Below, in pieces: positions 1 to 8,633 of a stretch of DNA of 64,000 bases. How positions within the stretch are numbered: the first letter of the stretch is position 1; every line of letters starts with the position of its first letter. Origin of the DNA: Micromonosporaceae bacterium (lineage in GTDB: Bacteria; Actinomycetota; Actinomycetes; Mycobacteriales; Micromonosporaceae); assembly GCA_020027875.1 (NCBI GenBank), contig JAHRHA010000014.1:1-64000 (forward strand), read 5' to 3'. The notes under the pieces were generated by a model, which was given only the letters and a program-made list of their open reading frames with translations, did not search any database and was not told the origin of the DNA. Position numbers and translations under genes: made by a program.

Positions 1-305
1 GGCTCCACACCACCAACAGCGCGGGCAGCGCCAGCGGCAACGGCCCGGCGGCCTACGGCACCACCACCGGCTGGACCGAGACCGGCATCATCTGGAACAA
101 CCGCCCGGCCCGCACCACGGGGGCGCTTGAGGACAAGGGCGCCATCACGGCCGACACCTGGGTGGAGTATGACGTCACCGCCGCGGGCATCACCGGCAAC
201 GGCACGTACGCGTTCGTCGTGGCCACCAGCTCCAACGACGGCACCGACTTCTACTCCCGACAGGCGGCCTCGTTCCGGCCGGAGCTGATCCTGACCACCG
301 GATAA
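1..305 (+). CDS. C-terminal part of a secreted DNRLRE-type domain protein (5' end outside window)
   Basis: The reading frame enters at the window edge (codons from base 3) and ends at TAA 303-305, leaving about 100 residues. The stretch WTETGIIWNNRPA, then an aromatic-rich YDVTAAG, a GNGTYAFVV strand, and a final SSNDGTDFYSRQAA..RPELILTT are hallmarks of the beta-rich DNRLRE/CBM96-like domain. That domain often ends secreted glycan-active or surface proteins of actinomycetes. The catalytic or N-terminal part cannot be seen, so the function of the whole protein is unknown. Confidence 0.7.
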   Translation, partial: LHTTNSAGSASGNGPAAYGTTTGWTETGIIWNNRPARTTGALEDKGAITADTWVEYDVTAAGITGNGTYAFVVATSSNDGTDFYSRQAASFRPELILTTG

Positions 306-323
306 CGACCGTTCGCTCCGACG

Positions 324-569
324 GTGAGCTTTACCCATCCGCAGTTCGACCACATCGTCATGCTGAGTGCGCCACTGGAGACTCTGATCGAGCGGTTTGC
401 GACGAGGACCACCAACTCGTACGGCCGGGCACCCGAGGAGCTACGTCGCTTCCTTGACGACGTCAAGACCGTTGAGCCGCTGCTGCGCCGGGTAGCCAGT
501 CACGAAGTTCGAACAACGGTGCCGCTGAACGACGTGGTGACGACCCTTCTGCGTCTCGTCGAGGCGTGA
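324..569 (+). pseudogene. 3' remnant of an AAA/P-loop nucleoside-kinase-like gene
   Basis: About 81 codons from GTG 324. The text FDHIVMLSAPLETLIERFATR, then EELRRFLDDVKTVEPLLRR and a closing VPLNDVVTTLLRLVEA match the C-terminal half of small actinobacterial P-loop ATPases (usually about 180 residues). The N-terminal Walker A half is missing, and the homology starts abruptly a few codons after the GTG. I infer a truncated remnant, the first of several broken genes at this end of the window. Confidence 0.55.
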
Positions 570-622
570 CAATTTGTGCGGCCCTCCCCCGGCGCGAGTA
601 CCTTCGTGGCGAAGGAGGGGAC

Positions 623-1216
623 ATGGGCGACGACTCCGATGCCGTCCACCGTTCCGGTCGGTGGGAGTCGGTCCGACGGCGCTGGGACCGGCGGGCAGCC
701 ACCTATGACAAGAAGGGCCTGCGCGCGGAGCGGTGGGCGATTGGCGACGGCCGCGAGTGGATCTGCGCCCAGGCCAGGGGGCGGACCCTCGAGGTGGCCA
801 TCGGCACCGGCCGCAACCTGCCCCTGTACGGCGAGGTCGACCTGACCGGCATCGACCTCAGCCCAGCAATGCTGGACGTGGCCCGCCGGCGCTCCCGCCA
901 GCTGGGGCGCAGCGTGGACCTGCGAGAGGGCCCGGCCGAACACCTGCCGTTCCCCGATGGGCATTTCGACACGGTTGTCTGCACTCTGGCCGTGTGCTCC
1001 GTCGCCGACCGCGCCGGCGCCATTGCCGAGATGTACCGCGTCCTGCGACCGGGAGGCCTGTTGTTGCTCATCGATCACGTTGAGCGACGATGGCTTCGCG
1101 GACGGCCGGCCACGCTCGCGGTGCGGTACGGCTTCATCCCCGAGCACCGCGAGCGGACGCGTCTCGGCGCGATCGAACGACTCGCCGCGCGGAAGCCGGG
1201 CTTGCCCGTCACGTAG
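623..1216 (+). CDS. class I SAM-dependent methyltransferase, internally shortened
   Basis: 197 residues from ATG 623, chosen because a strong Shine-Dalgarno (GAAGGAGG) lies just upstream; the frame also extends to GTG 566 without such a signal. Residues 55-67 (TLEVAIGTGRNLP) form the SAM-binding motif I, followed by an acidic GIDLSPAML motif II and a YRVLRPGGLLLLIDH post-motif, as in UbiE/Methyltransf_11 proteins. Compared with the family, the segment between the post-motif and the final IERLAARKP is about 25-30 residues short. This suggests an in-frame deletion in the substrate region. Substrate unknown; activity is doubtful given the damaged neighbours. Confidence 0.7.
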   Translation: MGDDSDAVHRSGRWESVRRRWDRRAATYDKKGLRAERWAIGDGREWICAQARGRTLEVAIGTGRNLPLYGEVDLTGIDLSPAMLDVARRRSRQLGRSVDLREGPAEHLPFPDGHFDTVVCTLAVCSVADRAGAIAEMYRVLRPGGLLLLIDHVERRWLRGRPATLAVRYGFIPEHRERTRLGAIERLAARKPGLPVT

Positions 1217-1690
1217 GTGCCGGCACATGCAGAGCGGCCAGTCCGGGCCCACCGTAGGAAGCTTTCGAATGCCATCTCCGGGACGGACCACGCCGGCGTG
1301 CACGACTCGGGTGTTGATGCCGCGGAGGTTCAGCGCATAGCCCACCTTCGAGTTCACGAATCGCAACGCATCGAGCCTGTACCGAGACTGAAACTTTCTT
1401 GCAGCCACGGTGTTGCTCGGCCGAGACCTCGAGTACCGCGGATCCCACCTCAAGCTGCGTTCCCAGTGGAAGGTTCTGACCACTGAGGTCAAGATCGACG
1501 TAAAGCTGATCACCCGCGAGCGGCCAGCACTCCCGCGCCCGCGCGAGCAGTGCGACCACGCGTGCATTCATCAACGTAATCTGGCGAGCGGGGTCACCGT
1601 CGTCGTGCAGCCATCCATCGCCGATGAGGCCAGCGCTGGTGTCAAGCTGCGCTTCGGCTAGGACCTCGCGCTTGTTCGCCGCGGGCCGCC
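1217..1690 (-). pseudogene. MOSC-domain protein, frameshifted
   Basis: On the minus strand one frame reads EVLAEAQLDTSAGLIGDGW, then QITLMNARVVALLA and WPLAGDQLYVDLDLSGQNLP, ending in HRGCKK. This is the N-terminal and central MOSC (molybdenum cofactor sulfurase C-terminal) domain. The conserved continuation KFQSRYRLDALRFVNSK..LNLRGINTRVV..VRPGD is present but in another frame. The switch falls at about 1395-1401 in an A/T run, which fits a one-base indel. No proper stop follows. The 5' end runs in frame into DUF222 sequence, so the gene has also lost its start. Confidence 0.65.
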
Positions 1691-2403
1691 TAACGATGAG
1701 CTCGACCTTGCCATCGTCGTCATCGACGCGGTCGGGATGGTCGGGGTCGCCGGGCAGGGGATGCTGGTCCTGGCCGTCGGGTCCGGGCACGGGCTGGTGG
1801 CCTTGGAGCAGGTCGAGCAGGATGTCGGCGCGCAGCTGGCTGATGTCGCGCTCGTCTCCGTCGTCTTTCATCCAGTCGGCGATGGCCTGGATGCGCCCGT
1901 TCGCGGCGGCGGCCCGCTCGGCCGGCAGGAACCGGCCGGACAGGCTGGCGGTGCCGTCGTCCTCCCGGCCGTGGTAGAGCCGCCGACCCTCCAGGCCGTT
2001 GTGGTAGCGCCGCTTGGCCGCGGTCGGATCCGCCTTGATCACCAGCTTGGCCAGGCGGGCCCGCAGCTGGCCGGTGGTCTTCCGGGCCGCGTCGGGCAGC
2101 ACCCGGTCCAATACCGCCGCGGCGATGTCCGGGTGCAGCCCCGCACGGCGTCGGCACACACACCTTGGCCTTGGGCCATTCCAGCCGACCCTCCAGCATG
2201 CCCTGGTGCAGCACCGGCAGCTCGCCGATGAGCTCTTCGGCGAACTCGACCTGTTTCGTGGCGGCCATGTTGGTCCAGGTCATCGCCGCGGCGATCTCAT
2301 CCACCGCGTGGTCGACCGGCTCGGCCCCCCGGCTACACGAGGGATCCGGATACGACATCCGCGGGTGACACCGCCAGTCGATGGCCACCAGATCCGACAT
2401 CAA
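1691..2403 (-). pseudogene. DUF222 (13E12-type, HNH-associated) protein, frameshifted and truncated
   Basis: The N-terminal part (DEIAAAMTWTNMAATKQVEF then ELIGELPVLHQGMLEGRLEWPKAKV) lies in one frame. The continuation (LHPDIAAAVLDRVLPDAARK, TTGQLRARLAKLVIKADP, later GRIQAIADWM and LRADILLDLLQG) is in another, with an intervening ADAV in the third frame. At least two indels therefore occur around 2140-2160, next to a TGTGTG run. This is the DUF222 domain of the REP13E12/HNH endonuclease-like family. The C-terminal HNH part is gone and the sequence passes into MOSC remnants, so a deletion joined two dead genes. Confidence 0.65.
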
Positions 2404-2458
2404 ACGTCATCCGACTCTGCCGATGAGGGGGCACAGAACGTGCTGGTGATGTTGCGCG

Positions 2459-2956
2459 TCAGGGTTTGTTCCGGGATGTCACTCGCTGGATGCGCTCGAG
2501 GGTGGTGCTCAGTCGTCGAAGCTCAGCCTCCCCAATCTCGACGCCGAGGGCATCGGCCCATGCCTTCTGTGCTGTGGAGATCGTTCTGAGGGCGCGCCGT
2601 CCGCGCGGGGTCGGTGCTAGGAGCTTGGCGCGTTGATGGACCGGATTCTCCTCGTAAACGGCAAGCCCGTCCCGAACGAGAAGATCTGCAACTCGCTGCA
2701 CGCTCTGCCGAGCCATCCCGCGACCCCGGGCGATCTGCGCGACGCTGGCCGGTCCGTCCTCGGCGGCGTCGAGGACGACCCACCGCGCCAGTGTCTGGCC
2801 GCCAAGCGCCGCCAGCTTCTCGCCGGTGGCCGTGAAGTCACCCCCGAGCCGAGCCACTTGGACGACGAACGACGTGAAGGCGTCGCCGGCCGAGGTCCGC
2901 GTCGGCCGGGCTGGTCCTTTGACAGCATGCTGTCGTTCCGGTAGGGTTTTTGACAT
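2459..2956 (-). CDS. MarR-family transcriptional regulator
   Basis: 165 residues. A winged helix-turn-helix spans about residues 58-120 (LARWVVLDAAEDGPASVAQI, then RGRGMARQSVQRVADLLVRD and the wing NPVHQRAKLLAPTPRGRRAL), followed by a helical dimerisation tail (TLERIQRVTS). It is divergent from the epoxide hydrolase gene at 3019 with a 62-nt gap. Two near-identical palindromes lie at and just inside its start, so it probably represses itself and the hydrolase. No Shine-Dalgarno precedes the ATG, so the message may be leaderless. The ligand is unknown; MarR proteins commonly bind aromatic or phenolic compounds. Confidence 0.88.
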   Translation of the reverse strand: MSKTLPERQHAVKGPARPTRTSAGDAFTSFVVQVARLGGDFTATGEKLAALGGQTLARWVVLDAAEDGPASVAQIARGRGMARQSVQRVADLLVRDGLAVYEENPVHQRAKLLAPTPRGRRALRTISTAQKAWADALGVEIGEAELRRLSTTLERIQRVTSRNKP

Positions 2957-2972
2957 GACAGCATTCTGTCAT
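2921..2972. promoter_or_regulatory. Twin palindromic operator of the MarR/epoxide hydrolase divergon
   Basis: Two inverted repeats share the half-site GACAG. GACAGCATGCTGTC is a perfect 14-bp palindrome at 2921-2934. ATGACAG-CATT-CTGTCAT lies at 2955-2972. Their centres are 36 bp apart. The second overlaps the marR ATG and the first lies inside codons 8-13. Two matching dyads in a divergent promoter are the usual layout of MarR operators. Binding is inferred. Confidence 0.7.
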
Positions 2973-3018
2973 ATGTGTAGCGCGACAACCCAGCCTCACT
3001 CAGCGAGAGGAGCAGCTG

Positions 3019-4230
3019 ATGCCCGGCACTACCACCAACCCCGCCGATGTACCAGTTGATGACGCACTTGGCGACGACTCCATCAGGCCGTTCCGGATAG
3101 ACGTGCCGCAGGCCGCCCTCGACGACCTGAGGGATCGTCTTGCCCGCACCAGGTGGCCGGACGAGCTGCCTGGGGTCGGCTGGGACTACGGCGTCCCGAT
3201 GGACTACCTGCGGGATCTGGCCGAGCACTGGCGGACCTCGTACGACTGGCGGGCCCAGGAGGCGAGGCTCAACGCCCATCCCCAGTTCACGACGACGATC
3301 GACGGTCAGACCATCCACTTCCTGCACGTGCGGTCCGCAGAGCCCGACGCCCTGCCACTGCTCCTCACCCACGGCTGGCCGGGCTCGGTCGCGGAGTTCC
3401 TCGACATCATCGGGCCGCTGACCGAACCGGGGGCCCACGGGGGAGACCCGCGCGACGCGTTCCACCTCGTCATACCAGCGATCCCTGGCTTCGGGTTCTC
3501 CGGGCCGACTCGTGAGCAGGGCTGGACCACCGTCCGTACCGCGCACGTGTGGGCAGAGCTGATGCGCCGCCTCGGGTATGACCGGTACGGCGCGCAGGGC
3601 GGCGACTTCGGCGCGATCATCTCTCCGTTGCTGGGCCGCATCGACACCGACCACGTCGTCGGCGTCCACCTCAACGCGGCCACCGTCGGCTTCATCCCCT
3701 GGGGTGACGTGGACCCGGCGGAGCTTGCTACCTTCTCCGACCTCGACAAAGCACGCCTGGAGCGGCTACGCCAATTCATGGAAGGCGGCAATGCCTACTT
3801 CCAGATCCAGGCCACCAGGCCGCAGACCCTGGCCTATGGCCTGACCGACTCGCCCGTCGGCCAACTGGCCTGGATCGTAGACAAGTTCAGCGCCTGGTCC
3901 CACACCAAAACGGGCATCCCGGAGGACGCAGTAGACCGCGACGACATGCTCACGAACGTGATGCTGTACTGGCTGACAGGGACAGCAGGCTCAGCGGCTC
4001 GGCTGTACTACGAGAACATGCACATGGCGCGTGCCTGGGGCGAGCCACCAGCAACCACTCCGACAGGTGTCGCCGCCTTCGCCGAGGACATCGCGATCCG
4101 GCGCTACGGCGAGCAGGCCAACAACATCGTGCACTGGTCGGACATCGACCACGGTGGACACTTCGCCGCGATGGAGGCACCGGAAGCCCTCGTCGCTGAC
4201 GTCCGAACCTTCTTCCGCGGTCTCCGCTAG
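3019..4230 (+). CDS. Epoxide hydrolase (EHN domain plus alpha/beta hydrolase)
   Basis: 403 residues, start ATG 3019 with GAGAGGAG upstream. An N-terminal EHN domain (about residues 23-130, [20 protein letters not shown]) precedes an alpha/beta-hydrolase fold. Visible catalytic parts are the oxyanion HGWPGS (118-123), the nucleophile elbow GGDFG with Asp196, and the catalytic His381 in DHGGHF. These enzymes open epoxides to vicinal diols in the cytosol. The gene is divergent from marR and probably induced by its ligand. A second hydrolase of the same family lies convergently downstream. The physiological epoxide is unknown. Confidence 0.9.
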   Translation: MPGTTTNPADVPVDDALGDDSIRPFRIDVPQAALDDLRDRLARTRWPDELPGVGWDYGVPMDYLRDLAEHWRTSYDWRAQEARLNAHPQFTTTIDGQTIHFLHVRSAEPDALPLLLTHGWPGSVAEFLDIIGPLTEPGAHGGDPRDAFHLVIPAIPGFGFSGPTREQGWTTVRTAHVWAELMRRLGYDRYGAQGGDFGAIISPLLGRIDTDHVVGVHLNAATVGFIPWGDVDPAELATFSDLDKARLERLRQFMEGGNAYFQIQATRPQTLAYGLTDSPVGQLAWIVDKFSAWSHTKTGIPEDAVDRDDMLTNVMLYWLTGTAGSAARLYYENMHMARAWGEPPATTPTGVAAFAEDIAIRRYGEQANNIVHWSDIDHGGHFAAMEAPEALVADVRTFFRGLR

Positions 4231-4240
4231 CTCTCGCCGG

Positions 4241-4266
4241 GTGGCGCCGTCAGCCGACGGCGCCAC
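4241..4266. terminator. Bidirectional terminator hairpin between the two epoxide hydrolases
   Basis: GTGGCGCCGTC (4241-4251) pairs perfectly with GACGGCGCCAC (4256-4266) around a 4-nt loop. It lies 10 nt after the first hydrolase stop and between convergent genes. No long T-run follows. A second, shorter dyad (CCGTC..GACGG) comes immediately after. Confidence 0.6.
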
Positions 4267-4303
4267 CCCACCTCCGTCAGCCGACGGCGGCACCCCAACC
4301 CCG

Positions 4304-5464
4304 TCATCGCAGCGGCCGGAAGAAATCCTGTACGTCGGCGACGAGCAGCTGCGGGACCTCCATCGCCGGGAAGTGCCCGCCCTCGTCGAACTCCGACCGG
4401 TGGCCGATCCCGCCGTTCGGGTCAAACAGCTTTCGCATCAGGGGATCGCGCCCGCCGAACACCGCCCAACCCTGCTGCGCGGCCACCGAGCCGTCGCCCC
4501 AGTCGTAGGAGTGCGCGGCCTCGTACAGGAAGTTGGCGGCGGTCGGCGCCGCGCCGGTGAACCAGTACAGGCTGACGTTGGTAAGCAGTTGGTCCAGGTC
4601 CACCGCCTGCTCGGGCAGCTCGACCGCGGGGCTGGTCCATTCCTTGAACTTCTCCACGATCCAGGCCAGCTGCCCCGCCGGGGAGTCGGTCAGGCCGTAT
4701 GCGACCGTGTACGGCCGAGTCGACTGCAGTTGAAGGTATCCCTTGCCCTCAGCGAGGGGCTGCTTGAGCTCGGTCAGGTGCGCCTGTTCCTCGGCGGTGA
4801 GGGCGTCGAGGTCGACCGGCATGTATTCGCCGGCCATGCTGGCCGCGCCCAACAGGTCGCTGTTGATGTGCACGCCTACCACCCGGTTGCGATCCAGCCC
4901 GCCGACCATGCCGGCCACTCCGGCGCCGATGTCGCCGCCCTGGGCGCCGTAGCGGGTGTACCCGAGCCGGCGCATCAGCTCGATCCACGCCCGCGACGTG
5001 CGGGCCACCTCCCAGCCCTTGCCCGACAGCGGCGTGGAGAATGCGAAGCCGGGCAGCGACGGCGCCACGACGGAGAAGGCGTCGGCTGGGTCGCCGCCAC
5101 GCGCGCGCGGATCGGTCAATGGGCCGAGAATCTGGGTGAACTCGGCGACCGAACCGGGATAGCCGTGGGTGATCAGCAGCGGCAGCGCATCGGGCTCCGG
5201 GGAGCGTACGTGCATGAAGTGGATGCGCTGCCCGTCGATGGTGGTGGTGAACTGGTCGAACTCGTTGAGCGTGGCCTCCTGCGCCCGCCAGTCGAAACGC
5301 TGGCGCCAGTACTGAAGCAATGAACGCAGGTACTCCAGCGGGACGCCGCGGCGCCAGCCGTCGTCCGGCAGCGTGCCCGGCAGCCGGGTCCGGGCGAGGC
5401 GGTCGTGCAGCTCGTCGAGGTCGGCCTGCGGGATGTTAACGCGGTACGGCTCTATCTGTGTCAT
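4304..5464 (-). CDS. Epoxide hydrolase (second paralogue)
   Basis: 386 residues from ATG 5464, chosen because MTQIEPYRVNIPQADLDELH is the normal EHN start; the frame is open further upstream but without family similarity. It shares the full layout of the gene at 3019: HGYPGS (100-105), GGDIG with nucleophile Asp178, and a catalytic His364 in EGGHF. It is convergent with the first hydrolase and divergent from the WYL regulator at 5527. Tandem epoxide hydrolases under two different regulators suggest distinct substrates or inducers rather than simple redundancy (inference). Confidence 0.9.
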   Translation of the reverse strand: MTQIEPYRVNIPQADLDELHDRLARTRLPGTLPDDGWRRGVPLEYLRSLLQYWRQRFDWRAQEATLNEFDQFTTTIDGQRIHFMHVRSPEPDALPLLITHGYPGSVAEFTQILGPLTDPRARGGDPADAFSVVAPSLPGFAFSTPLSGKGWEVARTSRAWIELMRRLGYTRYGAQGGDIGAGVAGMVGGLDRNRVVGVHINSDLLGAASMAGEYMPVDLDALTAEEQAHLTELKQPLAEGKGYLQLQSTRPYTVAYGLTDSPAGQLAWIVEKFKEWTSPAVELPEQAVDLDQLLTNVSLYWFTGAAPTAANFLYEAAHSYDWGDGSVAAQQGWAVFGGRDPLMRKLFDPNGGIGHRSEFDEGGHFPAMEVPQLLVADVQDFFRPLR

Positions 5465-5485
5465 ACCGCGCACGCTACAAGGCAC

Positions 5486-5506
5486 TGCGGAAAGATTGGT
5501 TCCGCA
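5486..5506. promoter_or_regulatory. Inverted repeat in the epoxide hydrolase/WYL regulator divergent promoter
   Basis: TGCGGAA (5486-5492) and TTCCGCA (5500-5506) are perfect 7-bp arms with a 7-nt spacer, in the 62-nt gap between the two divergent starts. This is the only clear dyad there and is a good candidate operator for the WYL regulator. Binding is inferred. Confidence 0.55.
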
Positions 5507-5526
5507 ATAGATGGCAAGATGGCGGA

Positions 5527-6531
5527 ATGTTGAAGACCTCCGCCCGCCTGCTGCGCCTGCTGTCGCTGCTGCAGCTGCGGCGGGACTGGCGCGGGCCGGA
5601 GCTGGCCGAGCGCCTGGGCGTGACCACGCGCACGATCCGCAACGACGTCGAGCGCCTGCGCAAGCTCGGTTATCCGGTGCACGCGACGCCGGGCGTGACC
5701 GGCGGATACCGGCTCGGCGCCGGTGCCGCGCTACCGCCACTCCTGCTGGACGACGAGGAGGCCGTCGCGGTCGCGGTCGGCCTGCGCACGGCAGCCGGCG
5801 GGACTGTGGCCGGCATCGAAGAGGCGTCGCTGCGGGCGTTAGCCAAGCTGGAGCAGGTCTCGCCGTCGCGGCTGCGGCACCGGATCAACGCCCTGCATGC
5901 GGCAACCGTGCCGATACCCGGCTCCGGTCCGACGGTGCACCCCGAGATACTGGTCGCGATCGCCGGTGCCTGCCGTGACCTGCAGCGGCTGCGTTTCGAC
6001 TACGCGTCGCACGACGGCTCGACTTCGGTTCGCACGGTGGAGCCACACCGGATGGTGCACACCCGCGGCCGGTGGTACCTGGTGGCGTGGGACGTGCAGC
6101 GGCAGGACTGGCGTACGTTCCGCGTGGACCGAATGACGCCGCGCGCCCCGAGCGGCCCGCGGTTCGCGGCCCGGGAGCTGCCGCATGGCGGTGACGTCGC
6201 GGCGTACGTGGCGAAGGGGCTCGGCGCGGCGCTGTGGCGGCACCGGGCCAAGGTGCTGCTGCATGCTCCTGCGTCGTACGTGGCGGCCCGGCTGCCGTTC
6301 GTCGACTCCGGCATCGAGGTGCTGGACGAGGGACGCTGCGTGGTCGAGGTGGGCGCCGACACGTTCGGAATGCTGGCACACTACATCGGCTTGCTGGACG
6401 TCGACTTCGAGGTGCTCGACTCACCGGGGCTGGCGGAGCACGTGGGCAAGCTCGGCGAGCGTTACGCACGGGCGACGGCTGCCCTGCGGCGGGAACCACT
6501 GCCACGATGCCGGGATGACTGCAGCGGCTGA
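5527..6531 (+). CDS. WYL-domain HTH transcriptional regulator
   Basis: 334 residues from ATG 5527; the frame opens earlier, but family similarity begins at MLKTSARLLRLLSLLQLR. An N-terminal DeoR-like winged helix (RGPELAERLGVTTRTIRNDV, residues 22-41) is followed by a central WYL domain (MVHTRGRWYLVAWDVQRQDW, FRVDRM) and a C-terminal WCX region. WYL regulators sense small ligands or nucleic acids and often control a neighbouring divergent gene, here the second epoxide hydrolase. The gene stands alone, with 117 nt before the next ABC transporter. Confidence 0.87.
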   Translation: MLKTSARLLRLLSLLQLRRDWRGPELAERLGVTTRTIRNDVERLRKLGYPVHATPGVTGGYRLGAGAALPPLLLDDEEAVAVAVGLRTAAGGTVAGIEEASLRALAKLEQVSPSRLRHRINALHAATVPIPGSGPTVHPEILVAIAGACRDLQRLRFDYASHDGSTSVRTVEPHRMVHTRGRWYLVAWDVQRQDWRTFRVDRMTPRAPSGPRFAARELPHGGDVAAYVAKGLGAALWRHRAKVLLHAPASYVAARLPFVDSGIEVLDEGRCVVEVGADTFGMLAHYIGLLDVDFEVLDSPGLAEHVGKLGERYARATAALRREPLPRCRDDCSG

Positions 6532-6648
6532 CGTACGACGTCTCGTCAACGGTTTCCGGGTGTCGCAGGCGATCCATGTGGCGGTGCTGCTAGGCGATGC
6601 CAGTCTGAGGCCAATGGACCTTGGACTGCCGTTGCTAAGGTGCCACTT

Positions 6649-7557
6649 ATGCCGTCGACGATCGTGGTCAAAGATGTCCGCAAACTCTACGGCGAGACCC
6701 GCGCCGTGGACGGCGTTTCGTTTGAGGTCAGCGAGGGGGAGTTCCTCGGCATCCTCGGGCCCAACGGCGCGGGGAAGACGACGACGCTCGAGATCATCGA
6801 AGGGTTGCGCCAGGCCGACGAGGGTGAGGTCCGCGTTCTCGGCGAATCCCCCTGGCCACGCAACCCCAATCTGCTGCCGCGCATCGGCGTGCAGCTGCAG
6901 GCGTCGAGCTTCTTCGAACGGCTCACCGCGCGCGAACAGATCCGCACCTGGGCCTCGCTCTACGGGATCGCGCCGAAGAAGGCCGACGAGATGCTCGATG
7001 TGGTCGGGCTGGGTGACAAGGCCAACACCCCCACCGAGAAGCTCTCGGGCGGTCAGGCGCAGCGCCTTTCCATCGCGTGTGCGTTGGCGCACGGGCCGGA
7101 TCTCGTCTTCCTAGACGAGCCGACCTCGGGCCTGGACCCGCAGGCGCGCCGCAACTTGTGGGATCTGCTGCGCGACATCAACGCCGAGGGGCGCACCGTT
7201 GTGCTGACCACCCACTACATGGATGAGGCCGAGATCCTCTGTGATCGTGTCGCCATCATGGACCTCGGCAAGATCCTCGAACTTGGTACGCCGGCAGCCC
7301 TCGTACGGGGATTGGACGCGCCCACCCACGTCTCGGTCGAGAGTGGAGCGATACCGGAGGCGGAGGCGCGCCGCCTCTTTTCGGACGCGGATGTGAGTGA
7401 CGACGGCGTCTCGCTCACGATCGCCACCCGCGCCCCCGCGGCGGTGCTGTCGACCCTGGCCGAACGCAACGCCCTGCGCGGACTCTCAGTGAGAGGCGCG
7501 ACCCTCGAGGACGTGTTCCTCAACCTGACCGGGCGGGAGTACCGCGATGAGCAATAG
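6649..7557 (+). CDS. ABC transporter ATP-binding protein (DrrA-like, ABC-2 exporter)
   Basis: 302 residues from ATG 6649 (TAAGG upstream; a GTG three codons earlier is an alternative). Walker A GPNGAGKT (37-44), signature LSGGQAQR (132-139) and Walker B LVFLDEP (152-158) are intact, with a C-terminal domain of the drug-exporter type. The last 11 nt overlap the permease gene at 7547, so the two are translated together as a two-component ABC-2 exporter. Substrate not deducible; drug, lipid or polyketide efflux is typical of the family. Confidence 0.9.
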   Translation: MPSTIVVKDVRKLYGETRAVDGVSFEVSEGEFLGILGPNGAGKTTTLEIIEGLRQADEGEVRVLGESPWPRNPNLLPRIGVQLQASSFFERLTAREQIRTWASLYGIAPKKADEMLDVVGLGDKANTPTEKLSGGQAQRLSIACALAHGPDLVFLDEPTSGLDPQARRNLWDLLRDINAEGRTVVLTTHYMDEAEILCDRVAIMDLGKILELGTPAALVRGLDAPTHVSVESGAIPEAEARRLFSDADVSDDGVSLTIATRAPAAVLSTLAERNALRGLSVRGATLEDVFLNLTGREYRDEQ

Positions 7558-8617
7558 CCTCAACAGTCTCTCCCGTGCGATGGCGCTCGGCTTCGTACGG
7601 GACAAGACCGCGCTGTTCTTCACGATCCTGTTCCCGCTGATGTTCCTGGTGCTGTTCGGCGGGATCTTCAAGGACCAGACCGCGCCACGGTCCGAGGTCG
7701 TCCAAATTGGACAGGTGTCCCTGCTCGATCGGATTCCGCCGGCAGAGCGCAGCCAACTGGACCAGGTCCTGCAGCTGGAGAAGACCGATGACCGGGCCGC
7801 GGCGCTGGAGAAGGTACGCAAGGGCGACGCGGACGCCGCCGTTGAGGAGGTCGGCCAGACGATCGTGCTGCACTATGCGGCGGCCGACCAGGTGAAGTCC
7901 GGCACGGTGCGGGGTCTGTTCGACTCACTCGTCCAGTACGGCAACCTTGCCGCTGCGGGCGTGACCAAGCCGGCGTACTCGCTCGAGACGCAACAGGTCG
8001 AAGATGAGTCGCTCAAGACCATCCAGTACGTCACGCCGGGGTTGCTGGGCTGGGCCATCGCCACCGGTGCCATGTTCGGGGCGGCGCTGACACTTGTCAC
8101 CTGGCGCCAGAAGAAGGTCTTGCGCCGGCTACGCCTCGCACCGGTGAGCACCGCCACCATTGCGGGCGCGCGAGTGGGCGTGAGCATCGCCATCGCGCTG
8201 GTGCAGATGGCCATCTTCATCGGGGTGGCCCTCATCCCGTACTTCGGTTTGCGGCTGTCCGCCTACTGGTGGATGGCGATCCCGCTGGTCGGGGCGGGCA
8301 CGCTGGCGTTCCTCGCGATCGGGCTGCTCGCGGGTTCGTTCGCGAAGACGGCGGAGGCGGCGAGCGCGATCGCGAACCTCATCGTGCTGCCGATGGCCTT
8401 CCTCTCCGGGGCCTTCTTCCCGCTGCAGGGCGCGCCCGGCTGGCTGCAGACCATCTCGAAGGCGCTGCCGCTGCGCCATCTCGTAGACGGGATGCAGGCC
8501 GTGATGGTCCGCGGCGAGGGGCCGGCGAGCGTCCTTCCGCAGATCGGCATCCTGCTGGCGTTCGCCGTGGTCGTATCCGTGATCGCGGTCTCCCTCTTCC
8601 GCTGGGACGACGCCTGA
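7547..8617 (+). CDS. ABC-2 type permease
   Basis: 356 residues. One membrane segment lies near the N-terminus (residues about 20-42, ALFFTILFPLMFLVLFGGIF). A long extracytoplasmic loop to about residue 165 follows, then five hydrophobic segments including ATGAMFGAALTLV and MAFLSGAFFPLQGAPGWLQ. The latter sequence is typical of ABC2_membrane permeases. It overlaps and pairs with the ATPase at 6649. It ends 16 nt before the convergent ModA-like gene. Confidence 0.88.
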   Translation: MSNSLNSLSRAMALGFVRDKTALFFTILFPLMFLVLFGGIFKDQTAPRSEVVQIGQVSLLDRIPPAERSQLDQVLQLEKTDDRAAALEKVRKGDADAAVEEVGQTIVLHYAAADQVKSGTVRGLFDSLVQYGNLAAAGVTKPAYSLETQQVEDESLKTIQYVTPGLLGWAIATGAMFGAALTLVTWRQKKVLRRLRLAPVSTATIAGARVGVSIAIALVQMAIFIGVALIPYFGLRLSAYWWMAIPLVGAGTLAFLAIGLLAGSFAKTAEAASAIANLIVLPMAFLSGAFFPLQGAPGWLQTISKALPLRHLVDGMQAVMVRGEGPASVLPQIGILLAFAVVVSVIAVSLFRWDDA

Positions 8618-8633
8618 CGTCACGAGCACGGAG

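Noticed and set aside
500-1567. Long minus-strand frame covering the methyltransferase
   Set aside because: Only its first part (about 1217-1400) is real, as the shifted end of the MOSC pseudogene; the rest is antisense shadow of the methyltransferase.
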